From assembly GCA_965229605.1 (NCBI GenBank), contig OZ245892.1, positions 868,001 through 932,000 of the forward strand: a stretch of DNA of 64,000 nt, given 5' to 3'. Below the pieces are notes generated by a model that was not told the DNA's origin, did no database searches, and saw only the letters and a list, made by a program, of their open reading frames with translations. Position numbers and translations under genes: made by a program. Origin of the DNA: G965229605 sp965229605. GTDB lineage: Bacteria > Pseudomonadota > Alphaproteobacteria > CBDDJK01. Each line of letters starts with the position of its first letter. Positions within the stretch are counted from its first letter, which is position 1. This document shows positions 52,491-61,701 of the stretch, one piece after another.

Positions 52491-53054
52491 ATGGGTACAG
52501 CTGATTCTCCTGCTTCATTTGCTGAAGGGGCCTTTATGGGCGCGGACATGATAGGCGCGGACACAGGTCCTCTGCAAACGCTTGAGGCCCGTCTGCATCC
52601 CAGTCTTTCCGGGATAGGCTTTGAGCTTGTTCGCCTGCGCCTGAGTGGTCAGCGCAACCCGACCCTGCAAGTGATGATCGAGCGTACAGACGGCAAGCCG
52701 ATAACGGTTGATGATTGCGCTGATGCTAGTCATCATGTTTCGGCTATTCTGGATGTTGAGGACCCTATTCACATGGCCTATCGGCTGGAGGTCAGTTCCC
52801 CTGGCATTGCCCGGCCTTTAACCCGGCCCAAGGATTTTACGGCTTATAAGGGGTATGAGATCAAGCTTTCTTTAAAGGTCCTGTGGCAGAATCGCCGTCG
52901 TTTTCGGGGTATTCTTCAAGGCATGGACGGAGATCATGTGTTGCTGGAGGATGATACGCAGCATGAGTGGCCTATTCCCTACAGGCTTATTCAGGATGCG
53001 CAGCTAGTCCTGACGCCTGCCCTTATTGGGGAAGCGACAAGAAATTCACCTTAA
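52491..53054 (+). CDS. rimP: Ribosome maturation factor RimP
   Basis: About 187 residues. The RimP core (GFELVRLRLSGQRNPTLQVMIER, YRLEVSSPGIARPLTRPKDF) and the C-terminal SH3-like half (GYEIKLSLKVLWQNRRRFRGIL) are clear. It helps 30S assembly. An in-frame TTG at 52446 would add 15 residues, but the ATG at 52491 is more usual. It is the first gene of the rimP-nusA-ylxR-infB operon. Confidence 0.92.
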   Translation: MGTADSPASFAEGAFMGADMIGADTGPLQTLEARLHPSLSGIGFELVRLRLSGQRNPTLQVMIERTDGKPITVDDCADASHHVSAILDVEDPIHMAYRLEVSSPGIARPLTRPKDFTAYKGYEIKLSLKVLWQNRRRFRGILQGMDGDHVLLEDDTQHEWPIPYRLIQDAQLVLTPALIGEATRNSP

Positions 53055-53090
53055 ATTCGGATTATTTTACAAAAACAGGAGAGTATTCCT

Positions 53091-54755
53091 ATGAGCGATA
53101 ATTTGACGATTGCGCGGGCAGACATGCTGGCTGTTGCGGATGCGGTTGCGCGGGAGAAAGCGATTGACCGGGAGCTGGTTCTGGAGGCCATGGAGCAGGC
53201 TATTCAAAAGGCGGGTCGCTCGAAATACGGTCTTGAGCATGATATTCGCGCGGTGATTGACCGCAAGAGTGGGGAGATCACGTTGGCCCGTTATATTGAG
53301 GTGGTTGATCCGAAGGATTTGATTGACGAGCAGACGCAGATTCCGTTGTCTGATGCGCAGAAGAAGGACCCTTCGCTGGAGGTTGGGTCGTTTATTATAG
53401 ACCGTTTACCGCCGATAGATTTTGGCCGGATAGCTGCGCAGACGGCGAAGCAGGTGATTGTCCAGCGCGTGCGGGAGGCCGAGCGCGAGCGGCAGTATGA
53501 GGAGTATAAGGACAAGGCTGGGCAGATTGTCACGGGGATTATCAAGCGTGTTGAGCATGGCAATGTGACGGTTGATCTTGGCCGGGCGGAGGCTTATTTG
53601 CGGCGTGACGAGATTATTCCGCGCGAGAAGTTGAACCGTGGAGACCGCGTGCGGGCTTATATTACGGAAGTCCGGCGGGAGACGCGTGGGCCACAAATTC
53701 TTCTTTCGCGTACTCGTCCGACTTTTATGGCTTTGTTGTTTGCGCAGGAGGTGCCGGAAGTCTATGACGGGGTGATTGAGATCCGCCGTGTCGCGCGTGA
53801 TCCGGGGTCTCGAGCGAAGATTGCGGTGATTACGAATGACAGTTCGATAGACCCGGTCGGGGCTTGTGTGGGGATGCGGGGCAGCCGGGTTCAGGCGGTT
53901 GTCAATGAGTTGCAAGGCGAGAAGATTGACATTATCACCTGGACGGAGAACACGGCTGATTTTGTTATTCAAGCCCTTGCGCCTGCGGTTGTGACGAAGG
54001 TTTTTCTTGATGAGGACAATAAGTCGGTTGACGTTGTCGCGCAGGAGGATTCGCATTCCAAGGCGATAGGTCGGCGTGGACAGAATGTTCGCTTGGCTTC
54101 AATGCTGACGGGCTGGTCGATCAACATTATGACGGAGGCTGAGGAGAGCGAGAAGCGTCAACAGGAATCGCGCGAGATTTCGGAGCGTTTGATGACGGCT
54201 CTTGATGTTGATGATGTTATTGCGCGTCTTTTGGCGACGGAGGGTTTTCGCTCGCTTGAGGAGGTGGCGTATGTTGATCCTTCCGAGATGACGAGCATTG
54301 AGGGTTTTGATCTGGAGTTGGTTCAGGAGCTTCAGTTGCGTGCGACCAGCTGGCTTGAGGCGGAAGAGAAGCGGTTGCTTGAGAAGCTTGATGTCTTGAA
54401 GGTTGCGGCTGATCTTCGCGAGGTTGAGGGTTTCACGCGTGAGATGCTGATCACGCTTGGGGAGAACGGGGTTCGGACGGTTGAGGATCTTGCGGGTCTT
54501 GCGGCGGATGAGTTGCTGGACAAGACGGATGGTATTTTGCGAGATTTTTCGTTGAATCATCAAGGGGTTGAGCAGCTTATTCTGCGGGCCCGGGTTGCGG
54601 TTGGCTGGCTGAGCGAGGAGGATTTGGAGCAAGCTCTGGCCATGAGTGAGGAGAATGCGCAAGCGGAGCCTGACATGGCGGATGTGTCTGGCGTTAATCC
54701 CAAGGCAGCCGCCAGCGCGGCTTTCAAGGATACCGAGCAAGTGTTTGGCCGCTAA
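53091..54755 (+). CDS. nusA: Transcription termination/antitermination factor NusA
   Basis: 554 residues: an N-terminal RNA-polymerase-binding domain, an S1 domain (GQIVTGIIKRVEHGNVTVDLG), two KH domains (DPVGACVGMRGSRVQAVVNEL; SKAIGRRGQNVRLASMLTG) and two C-terminal acidic repeats (~380-520), the longer form seen in proteobacteria. AGGAGAG lies before the ATG, 36 bases after rimP. Confidence 0.97.
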   Translation: MSDNLTIARADMLAVADAVAREKAIDRELVLEAMEQAIQKAGRSKYGLEHDIRAVIDRKSGEITLARYIEVVDPKDLIDEQTQIPLSDAQKKDPSLEVGSFIIDRLPPIDFGRIAAQTAKQVIVQRVREAERERQYEEYKDKAGQIVTGIIKRVEHGNVTVDLGRAEAYLRRDEIIPREKLNRGDRVRAYITEVRRETRGPQILLSRTRPTFMALLFAQEVPEVYDGVIEIRRVARDPGSRAKIAVITNDSSIDPVGACVGMRGSRVQAVVNELQGEKIDIITWTENTADFVIQALAPAVVTKVFLDEDNKSVDVVAQEDSHSKAIGRRGQNVRLASMLTGWSINIMTEAEESEKRQQESREISERLMTALDVDDVIARLLATEGFRSLEEVAYVDPSEMTSIEGFDLELVQELQLRATSWLEAEEKRLLEKLDVLKVAADLREVEGFTREMLITLGENGVRTVEDLAGLAADELLDKTDGILRDFSLNHQGVEQLILRARVAVGWLSEEDLEQALAMSEENAQAEPDMADVSGVNPKAAASAAFKDTEQVFGR

Positions 54756-54817
54756 GAGGTCGGGCAGGAGGTAAGGCGTTTGCTGGTATATGTGCGGGCA
54801 TATGTGCGGGGCAATTC

Positions 54818-55375
54818 ATGAAAAAGCGTCTTGAGCGACAGCGGCGGTGTCTTTCTTGCGGGCAGGTTGGGTCTGGTGCGCAGATGTTGCGCTTTGTTGT
54901 GATCAGGGGGAAGGTTGTGTTTGATCCGCACGCACGGGTTCAGCAGCGTGGAATTTGGTTGAGCCCCCGGGTCGAGTGCATTATGAGAGCATGTACAAAA
55001 AACATGTTCAAGCGGGCTTTTCGGGGTCGCGTGAACCAAAAGGTGATAGAAGCACAGCCTTTGATTGACGAGATAAAACAGGCCCTTCATATGGCATTTA
55101 TGCGCAAGCTGGTTATGGCTTTGCGGCATGGTCTTGTCCGTCTGCTTGAAGAATCGCAGAGCGTTCGGTCGCAGGAGGTGGTTTTCAGTCCAGATTTTGC
55201 GCTTGATACAGCTGCGCTTGATACAGCTTCTCTGGCTTTGCTGTTTAAGGGAAAGCCTTGGATTGCTTCTTCAGGGGGAGCTTCTTCTTGCGAAAGCAAG
55301 ATTTCATTTGCTATTCAGCCAACCCGGCTTGGCCGGTCGATTTTGCATGATGGAATGCGTCTGAACAGCCTTTAA
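54818..55375 (+). CDS. ylxR: YlxR (DUF448) RNA-binding protein
   Basis: 185 residues. The N-terminal ~80 form the YlxR domain (RRCLSCGQVGSGAQMLRFVV, IRACTKNMFKRAFRG-like end). The rest resembles the L7Ae-like extension found in alphaproteobacterial versions but is diverged. It lies between nusA and infB, the conserved place for this gene. Confidence 0.88.
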   Translation: MKKRLERQRRCLSCGQVGSGAQMLRFVVIRGKVVFDPHARVQQRGIWLSPRVECIMRACTKNMFKRAFRGRVNQKVIEAQPLIDEIKQALHMAFMRKLVMALRHGLVRLLEESQSVRSQEVVFSPDFALDTAALDTASLALLFKGKPWIASSGGASSCESKISFAIQPTRLGRSILHDGMRLNSL

Positions 55376-55402
55376 GATAAAGCACACAGGAATATAGACC
55401 GA

Positions 55403-58291
55403 ATGAGTGATATGCCGAAACCATCGACGAAAGAGGACAAAAGCCCTGCATCGCCGGATAGCGGAAAAGGGACGATGACCCTGCGTGGCAGTGGCAAGCT
55501 GACGCTGGGGGCAGGGGCTGCAACCCAACCGGCCCCGGATAATATATCTGCTAACACGTCTGATGTAGCCAGTGAAGCGGCTGGCGAGCCTTTGGTTCGT
55601 GATTCAGCCCCCGCTTCGCGCCCGACCTTGAGTGTTTCGTCTGCGCGGTCGGCCAGAGGCACCGCGAAAGCCAAACCGGTGCAGGTTGAAGTAAAGCGCA
55701 CCCGCAGTTTCAGCCGGGGGTCGACTTTGGCTTCTTCTGGCTCTTCCAGCCTTGTGCGGGAGCCCTCGGCCCGCAACGACGCGGATAATATGGTCACGGA
55801 TAATCCGTTGGCAGGTTTGACCGAACATGAGCGGCAAGCCCGTTTGCGTGCGGTTGAAGGGGCGAAGCGTGAAGAGGAACAACGGCGGCATGTTGAAGCG
55901 GCTCAGCAGCGGTTGCGGGCCCAGGAAGTTTTGCGCAAGGCTGAAGAATCAACAGACGATTCCGCACAAGCCACCGATGAATCAAAGCCTGAATCGGCTG
56001 AATTGCCAGGCGCAGAGCTTTCAGAGCTTTCAGAATCTGCCCCTGATACGCAAATTACCCAAACCCAAAGCGCCCAAACACAAAGAGACGGGGATCAACA
56101 AGACCAGATAGCAGGTATCCCGGCAACAAATAATCAGGCAATAAGTGATCAGCAAGCAGACGAATTATCTGCGAAACCTGCTGCTGCGCCTCAATCTGAT
56201 TCACCGCAATCTGATGCACCTCAATCTGACTCAATAGGCCCGGACTCCGGTGCGGTGGCGGATCGTTCAGGCAAAACCGATGCAAAATCCGACAAAAACT
56301 ACCGTCACAGCGATGATGACGGCGAAGGAGAACGCTCCGGTAAACGTCATAAATCGATGGGCCGGGTTAAAGGAGAGCCCAAGCGGCGGGTCGGCAAGCT
56401 GACGATCAGTCGTGCGCTTACTGAAGAGGATGAAGACGCCGTCTCGCGTGGACGGTCGCTGGCAGCCCTCAAGCGGGCAAGAGAAAAAGAGCGTCAACGC
56501 CATAAACAGATGACGCGGGCTGAAAAAGTGATCCGGGATGTGATTATTACAGATACGATCACGGTTGCCGATCTTGCCAATCGCATGGCTGAACGTGGGG
56601 CTGATGTTGTCAAAAAACTATTCGGCATGGGCGTGGTTGCGACGATCAACCAGACGATTGACGGCGATACGGCGCAGCTGGTTGTTGAAGAATTTGGCCA
56701 TCGGGTCAAACGGGTCTTTGAAGGGTCGGTTGAAGACGCGCTGGTTCAGCCGCCTTCTGTTCAAGGCGGTGGAAATCCTGTCGCCCGCGCGCCGGTTGTG
56801 ACGATTATGGGCCATGTGGATCATGGCAAGACCTCGCTTCTGGATGCCTTGCGCACCGGCAATGTGGCGGCGGGCGAAGCTGGCGGCATCACCCAGCATA
56901 TCGGGGCCTATCGGGTCACCCATGGCAAGAATAGCTCTATTACCTTCCTGGACACGCCGGGCCACGAAGCCTTTACCGCCATGCGCCAGCGCGGGGCAAC
57001 GGTGACCGATATTGTGGTGCTGGTGGTGGCAGCCGATGACGGGGTCAAGCCGCAAACGATAGAAGCCATCAGCCATGCCAAAGCCGCAAAAGCCCCGATT
57101 ATTGTGGCGATCAATAAAATGGATGCACCGGGGGCGGACCCTGAGCGGGTTAAAAATGAACTCTTGAGTTATGAGTTGATTGCAGAATCCATGGGCGGCG
57201 ATGTCCAGACGGTTGAGGTTTCGGCCTTGAAAAAGACCAACCTCGATACCTTGCTGGAAGCCATCACCCTGCAGGCTGAAATCATGGAATTGAAGGCCGA
57301 CCCGAAGGAACCTGCGCGCGGCACGGTGGTTGAAGCCAAACAGATTGTCGGGCGGGGGTCGGTTGCAACGGTGCTGGTGCAGTCGGGGACGCTCAAGCAA
57401 GGCGATATTTTTGTGGCGGGTCAGGAATGGGGCCGGGTCAAGGCTATGACCGATGAAAGCGGCAGCAAGCTCAAACAGGCGGGTCCTGCGGTTCCGGTTG
57501 AGGTGTTGGGTTTTCAAAGCACGCCCAAGGCCGGAGATGAATTTATTGTCCTTGCCGATGATGCCAAAGCGCGGGAGATCGCCGAATATCGCCAGACCAA
57601 GGCGCGTGAAGAACAGTTGGCCGGGGCCAGCCGGACCTCGCTGGATCAGATGTTTGCCAAGATCAAGGATGGCGAAGCTGCTGAACTGCCGATTGTTGTC
57701 AAAGCCGATGTTCATGGCTCGCTGGAAGCCATTGCCCAGTCCATGGGGCAGCTTTCAACCGATGAAGTCAAGGTGACGATCCTGCACAGCGGGGTTGGCG
57801 CAATAGCTGAATCCGATGTCAATCTGGCCTATTCGTCTGGCGGGATGGTGATCGGCTTTAATGTGCGGGCCAATCCGCAAGCCCGTGATCTGGCCAAGCG
57901 CGAAGGGGTCGACATTCGCTATTATTCAGTGATTTATGGCATTATAGAAGACGTAACAGCGCTGCTCTCGGGTCTTTTGGCCCCGGATGTGCAGGAAGTC
58001 TTCCTTGGCCGGGCGGAGGTCCGCGAAATCTTCAGCATTTCACGGGTGGGCCGGGTTGCCGGGGTGATGGTCACCGAAGGCGAAGTTCGGCGCGGGTCGA
58101 AGGTGCGTATCTTGCGTGATGATATTGTCGTCTACGAAGGCAGCCTGCGCTTTTTGAAACGCCACAAGGATGATGCGCGCGAAGTGCGTCAGGGATTTGA
58201 ATGCGGCATGACCTTTGAAAATTTCGGCGATATCCATAAAGGAGATATGGTTGAATGTTTTGATATACAGGAAACCGCCCGCCAGCTTTAA
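55403..58291 (+). CDS. infB: Translation initiation factor IF-2
   Basis: 962 residues. The first ~400 are low-complexity, rich in Ser, Gln, Asp and Lys (with local repeats such as PQSDSPQSDAPQSDS). The GTPase follows: GHVDHGKTSLLDALR (~474-488), DTPGHEAFTAMR, NKMDAPGADP. The C-terminal domains binding fMet-tRNA include SLEAIAQSMGQL and VRRGSKVRILRDDIVVYEG. The N-terminal region varies in length between species. It is the last gene of the nusA operon. Confidence 0.97.
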   Translation: MSDMPKPSTKEDKSPASPDSGKGTMTLRGSGKLTLGAGAATQPAPDNISANTSDVASEAAGEPLVRDSAPASRPTLSVSSARSARGTAKAKPVQVEVKRTRSFSRGSTLASSGSSSLVREPSARNDADNMVTDNPLAGLTEHERQARLRAVEGAKREEEQRRHVEAAQQRLRAQEVLRKAEESTDDSAQATDESKPESAELPGAELSELSESAPDTQITQTQSAQTQRDGDQQDQIAGIPATNNQAISDQQADELSAKPAAAPQSDSPQSDAPQSDSIGPDSGAVADRSGKTDAKSDKNYRHSDDDGEGERSGKRHKSMGRVKGEPKRRVGKLTISRALTEEDEDAVSRGRSLAALKRAREKERQRHKQMTRAEKVIRDVIITDTITVADLANRMAERGADVVKKLFGMGVVATINQTIDGDTAQLVVEEFGHRVKRVFEGSVEDALVQPPSVQGGGNPVARAPVVTIMGHVDHGKTSLLDALRTGNVAAGEAGGITQHIGAYRVTHGKNSSITFLDTPGHEAFTAMRQRGATVTDIVVLVVAADDGVKPQTIEAISHAKAAKAPIIVAINKMDAPGADPERVKNELLSYELIAESMGGDVQTVEVSALKKTNLDTLLEAITLQAEIMELKADPKEPARGTVVEAKQIVGRGSVATVLVQSGTLKQGDIFVAGQEWGRVKAMTDESGSKLKQAGPAVPVEVLGFQSTPKAGDEFIVLADDAKAREIAEYRQTKAREEQLAGASRTSLDQMFAKIKDGEAAELPIVVKADVHGSLEAIAQSMGQLSTDEVKVTILHSGVGAIAESDVNLAYSSGGMVIGFNVRANPQARDLAKREGVDIRYYSVIYGIIEDVTALLSGLLAPDVQEVFLGRAEVREIFSISRVGRVAGVMVTEGEVRRGSKVRILRDDIVVYEGSLRFLKRHKDDAREVRQGFECGMTFENFGDIHKGDMVECFDIQETARQL

Positions 58292-58307
58292 TTATCCGGC
58301 TTAATTA

Positions 58308-58325
58308 TTAGGGTCCTGACCCTAA
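58308..58325 (+). other. Small perfect hairpin between infB and the sulfotransferase gene
   Basis: TTAGGGT and ACCCTAA with a CCTG loop, immediately before GCAGGTGCTTG and the next start codon. There is no T-run, so it is not a typical terminator; it could affect translation of the next gene. Confidence 0.5.
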
Positions 58326-58336
58326 GCAGGTGCTTG

Positions 58337-59125
58337 ATGAACTTCACTGCACAGGTCATTATCCCCAAATCCCGCCATTTCGCGGTTGTGATCATTCCAA
58401 AATGTGCCTCGACGGCGGTAAAGTTTAAACTCTGGGCGGCTGAAAAATACTACGGCAGCCAGAAAGACTTTATCTATCCGCTCCCTGATCCGCAGGAAAC
58501 CTGGCTGATCAATGATCCGCGCCTGGCCAATTCGCGCAGCATCTGTGCGCCCTTTTTGAATTACGACGAAGCCCGCAAGCTGGCTTTTTCAGGGTCACTG
58601 CCGGTTTTTGTGGTTGGCCGCGACCCGGAAAAACGGCTGCGCAGTGTTTATCTGGAAAAAATACGCGGGCAGGGGCGGCGTTTATCCTATAAAGACCGAA
58701 CCCATACAATCATTGACGAACATTATATCAATTTTCAAAACCTTACCAAGGCACCAAATCAGGACCTGTCCTTTGCGTCCTTTCTTGACTATTTGCTGGC
58801 AGATGAATCCACTGTCTATGGGGACCCGCACTGGAGTCCGTTTGCAGCCGTGATCGGAAGCGATGGTCAGACATTGCTCAAGCGCGGGACCTGGCAGCTT
58901 GCCGATGCCAGCCACCTCAATCGCTTTATGGGTCAGCTTGTGCAGCAATTCTATCAGATACCATCCCCGGACCGGCTGATTTCAGAAACCTGGAGTGACG
59001 GGCATTCTCCCACCCGACAGAAACCAAATCAACAGGTGGACTCACTCGAAATACCGGCTCATTTAAAATCAAATTTTTTAAAATATTATCAAATGGATAA
59101 AAATTTTATCGCACAAATCACTTGA
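58337..59125 (+). CDS. Sulfotransferase family 2-type protein
   Basis: 262 residues. VVIIPKCASTAVKFKLWA (~17-34) is the PAPS-binding loop, and VFVVGRDPEKRLRSVYLEKI (~90-109) is the 3'-phosphate motif of the heparan-type/family 2 sulfotransferases. It would sulfate a sugar or lipid; the acceptor is unknown. The ATG at 58337 is chosen over the adjacent TTG. It lies 45 bases after infB on the same strand, an unusual neighbour, and converges with recJ. Confidence 0.82.
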   Translation: MNFTAQVIIPKSRHFAVVIIPKCASTAVKFKLWAAEKYYGSQKDFIYPLPDPQETWLINDPRLANSRSICAPFLNYDEARKLAFSGSLPVFVVGRDPEKRLRSVYLEKIRGQGRRLSYKDRTHTIIDEHYINFQNLTKAPNQDLSFASFLDYLLADESTVYGDPHWSPFAAVIGSDGQTLLKRGTWQLADASHLNRFMGQLVQQFYQIPSPDRLISETWSDGHSPTRQKPNQQVDSLEIPAHLKSNFLKYYQMDKNFIAQIT

Positions 59126-59128
59126 ATT

Positions 59129-60916
59129 TTAACCCTGTGCATCTTCTGTGATCGAAAAACCAGCCGCAGCGACATCATCAATCTGTAACTGAACGCGCTG
59201 ACGTCCTTGCCAGCTGTTGCGGCGAATGCGCCCGGCCAGTGACACGGCTTCCCCGCCGGGTGCGGCAAGCAGGGCCTGACCAAGCGCCGACCCGGCACAA
59301 CGAAAAGCAATCGCCCCGATTTTCTTGCCAATTTCATCGCCAAACGACAGGCTGACATGATCGCTCCCGACCACCCGCGCATAGCTGACTCTTGTGCGCA
59401 TAATGGCAAAACGCGGCTCGCTATTGCCCTGACCAAAGGGGGCCAAACGTTCCAGTTCATCGGTCAGATCAAGACTCACCCCCTCCGGGCTTAATATCCC
59501 ATCCAGATCAAGGGTCCAGCTCGCCGGACTGTCCCCGGTTTTCTCGGTCAATCGCGCCAAAAGAAATTCCTTGAACCCCTCAATTTGCTCGCTGTTCAGG
59601 CTAAAACCTGCCGCCATATAATGCCCGCCTCCGGCCTCCAGATAACCGGCCTGACGGGCGGCAGCAACCAGATTGCCAATATCGGTTCCAACCACCGAGC
59701 GCGCAGAACCTTTTGCCAATCCCGCCTTTTGATCCAGCGCAAGCACAAAACAGGGGCGGCGGAATCGCTCAACCAACCGGCTGGCGACAATCCCGATCAC
59801 CCCCGGATGCCAGTCTTGTCCCAAAATAAATAAACAGGGCTCATTTGGCTGGTCTGAAATGCTGGCAAGGGCCTCGTTAAAATGTGTCTCCTCAATATCG
59901 CGCCGCGCGCGGTTATAACTGTCCAGCTGCTGGGCAATCGCCACCGCCCGCGCCGGATCCTCTGTGCTTAAAAGATCGCTCCCGAGACTGGAATCGCCAA
60001 CCCGCCCGCCCGCATTGATTCGCGGGCCAAGCAGAAAACCCAGATGATAGGTGTCAAGCGGGCTGTCAATCCGGGCCACAGACGCTAAAGCCTGCAACCC
60101 GATATTATGCTGCTGATGCGCTATTTTTAACCCTTGCGCCACCAGCACACGATTGACCCCGGTCAAAGGCACCATATCGGCGACCGTTCCCAGGGCGACA
60201 AGGTCAAGCAGCAAGCGTAAATCCGGCTCGGCAATAGCGTTTTTTTGATAATAGCCCTGTTCTCTCAGCAAGCGATTTACCGCAACTACCGCCATAAAAC
60301 AGACCCCGACCGCTGCCAGCTGACCAAGCTCTGCCACATCATCCAGCCGGTTGGGGTCCACCACCGCAATCGCTGGCGGCAGGGACGGACCGGCCTGATG
60401 ATGATCCAGCACGATTACATCGAGTCTTGATTCTTGTGCCGCTTGCAGTGGATCAAAAGCATTGATCCCGCAATCCACGGTGACCAGAAGCGTTGCCCCT
60501 TCGCTCTGTAATCTCTGTATTGCAGGAATATTCGGGCCATAGCCTTCTTTCACCCGGTCCGGAATATGGGTCCGCGATTTACCGCCCGCCATCTGGATAA
60601 AGCGGCTTAACAGCGCGGTGCCGGTTGCCCCATCAACATCATAATCCCCAAAAATCGCAATCTGTTCGCTGGTTTCAATCGCGCGGGCCAGGCGCAAGGC
60701 AGCAGCTTCCATATCCTTCAGCACCAAAGGATCCGGCAAATGCGCCCGCAGGCTGGGATTGAGATAATCTTCCGCCGTTTCAACGGTATGACCGCGCCCG
60801 ACCAGAATAGACGCCAGATCATCCCCGATTCCAAGATGCTGGCATAAATGGCGGCTCATCCGCTCGTCAACCGGCCGACGCCGCCATACCCGACCGCTTA
60901 TCGAAAGATCAGTCAT
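59129..60916 (-). CDS. recJ: Single-stranded-DNA-specific exonuclease RecJ
   Basis: 595 residues of the DHH family. FGDYDVDGATGTALL (motif I), VTVDCGINAF, VIVLDHHQAG (DHH-like motif III) and the DHHA1 part with GGHYMAAGFSLN are present, followed by the OB-type C-terminal domain. It degrades single-stranded DNA 5' to 3' in recombination and repair. It is 15 bases after psd on the same strand. Confidence 0.96.
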   Translation of the reverse strand: MTDLSISGRVWRRRPVDERMSRHLCQHLGIGDDLASILVGRGHTVETAEDYLNPSLRAHLPDPLVLKDMEAAALRLARAIETSEQIAIFGDYDVDGATGTALLSRFIQMAGGKSRTHIPDRVKEGYGPNIPAIQRLQSEGATLLVTVDCGINAFDPLQAAQESRLDVIVLDHHQAGPSLPPAIAVVDPNRLDDVAELGQLAAVGVCFMAVVAVNRLLREQGYYQKNAIAEPDLRLLLDLVALGTVADMVPLTGVNRVLVAQGLKIAHQQHNIGLQALASVARIDSPLDTYHLGFLLGPRINAGGRVGDSSLGSDLLSTEDPARAVAIAQQLDSYNRARRDIEETHFNEALASISDQPNEPCLFILGQDWHPGVIGIVASRLVERFRRPCFVLALDQKAGLAKGSARSVVGTDIGNLVAAARQAGYLEAGGGHYMAAGFSLNSEQIEGFKEFLLARLTEKTGDSPASWTLDLDGILSPEGVSLDLTDELERLAPFGQGNSEPRFAIMRTRVSYARVVGSDHVSLSFGDEIGKKIGAIAFRCAGSALGQALLAAPGGEAVSLAGRIRRNSWQGRQRVQLQIDDVAAAGFSITEDAQG

Positions 60917-60931
60917 TGAACATATAAAAAC

Positions 60932-61669
60932 TTAGCGGATTTCTCCTTGCCGTTGGGCACGGCGTCCTTTAGGCGCCAATCCCGAAATTTCAGCCAGCAC
61001 CGTTTCACCCGCAATCATGGTCTGCCCCACACAGACCTGCGGCACCACGCCGCGCGGCAAAAAGACATCCACCCGGCTGCCAAAGCGGATCATGCCGATA
61101 CGCTGCCCGGCTTTCAAGCTGTCACCTTCGGTCACCTGAGTGACGATGCGCCGGGCGATCAATCCGGCAATTTGCACCACAGCGATTTCCCGCTCGTCCT
61201 TTCCATCGCCAATCATGATGCGATAGGATTGCCGCTCGTTATCCTCGCTGGCCTTGTCCAGATCGGCATTCAGGAATTTTCCTGCCCGATAGGCCATTTT
61301 AACAATTTGCCCGTCAACCGGTGTCCGGTTCACATGGACGTTAAAAACATTCATAAAAACAGCAATGCGAGTCAGGGGCTCACTGCCCATCTCCAGTTCA
61401 GCCGGGGGCGGGGCCTGTATAATCGACTGCACAACCCCATCAGCAGGGCTGATCACCAGACCCGGCTGCGTCGGGGTCACCCGGGCCGGATCACGGAAAA
61501 ACAATGTGCACCAGCCGGTTAAAACCAGCCCGATAAAGAATAACGGCGCATAAAGCAGCCCAAGAATAACCGTTACCACGGCAAAAATCGCAATAAAGGG
61601 CCATCCTTCGGGATGAATAGGCGGAATAACAGCACGCAGGCTGGACAGGATAGAATCGAATTTTGACAC
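60932..61669 (-). CDS. psd: Phosphatidylserine decarboxylase proenzyme
   Basis: 245 residues of the short Psd type. Two N-terminal membrane segments are followed by SPADGVVQSI, NVFNVHVNRTPVDGQI and RFGSRVDVFLPRG. The GS pair in that last motif is the self-cleavage site that makes the pyruvoyl group. It makes phosphatidylethanolamine at the membrane. The start is GTG. The usual partner pssA is not adjacent; recJ follows. Confidence 0.94.
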   Translation of the reverse strand: MSKFDSILSSLRAVIPPIHPEGWPFIAIFAVVTVILGLLYAPLFFIGLVLTGWCTLFFRDPARVTPTQPGLVISPADGVVQSIIQAPPPAELEMGSEPLTRIAVFMNVFNVHVNRTPVDGQIVKMAYRAGKFLNADLDKASEDNERQSYRIMIGDGKDEREIAVVQIAGLIARRIVTQVTEGDSLKAGQRIGMIRFGSRVDVFLPRGVVPQVCVGQTMIAGETVLAEISGLAPKGRRAQRQGEIR

Positions 61670-61701
61670 GTTTTGAGCTCTCTTTATATAAAGTTAAGCG
61701 G

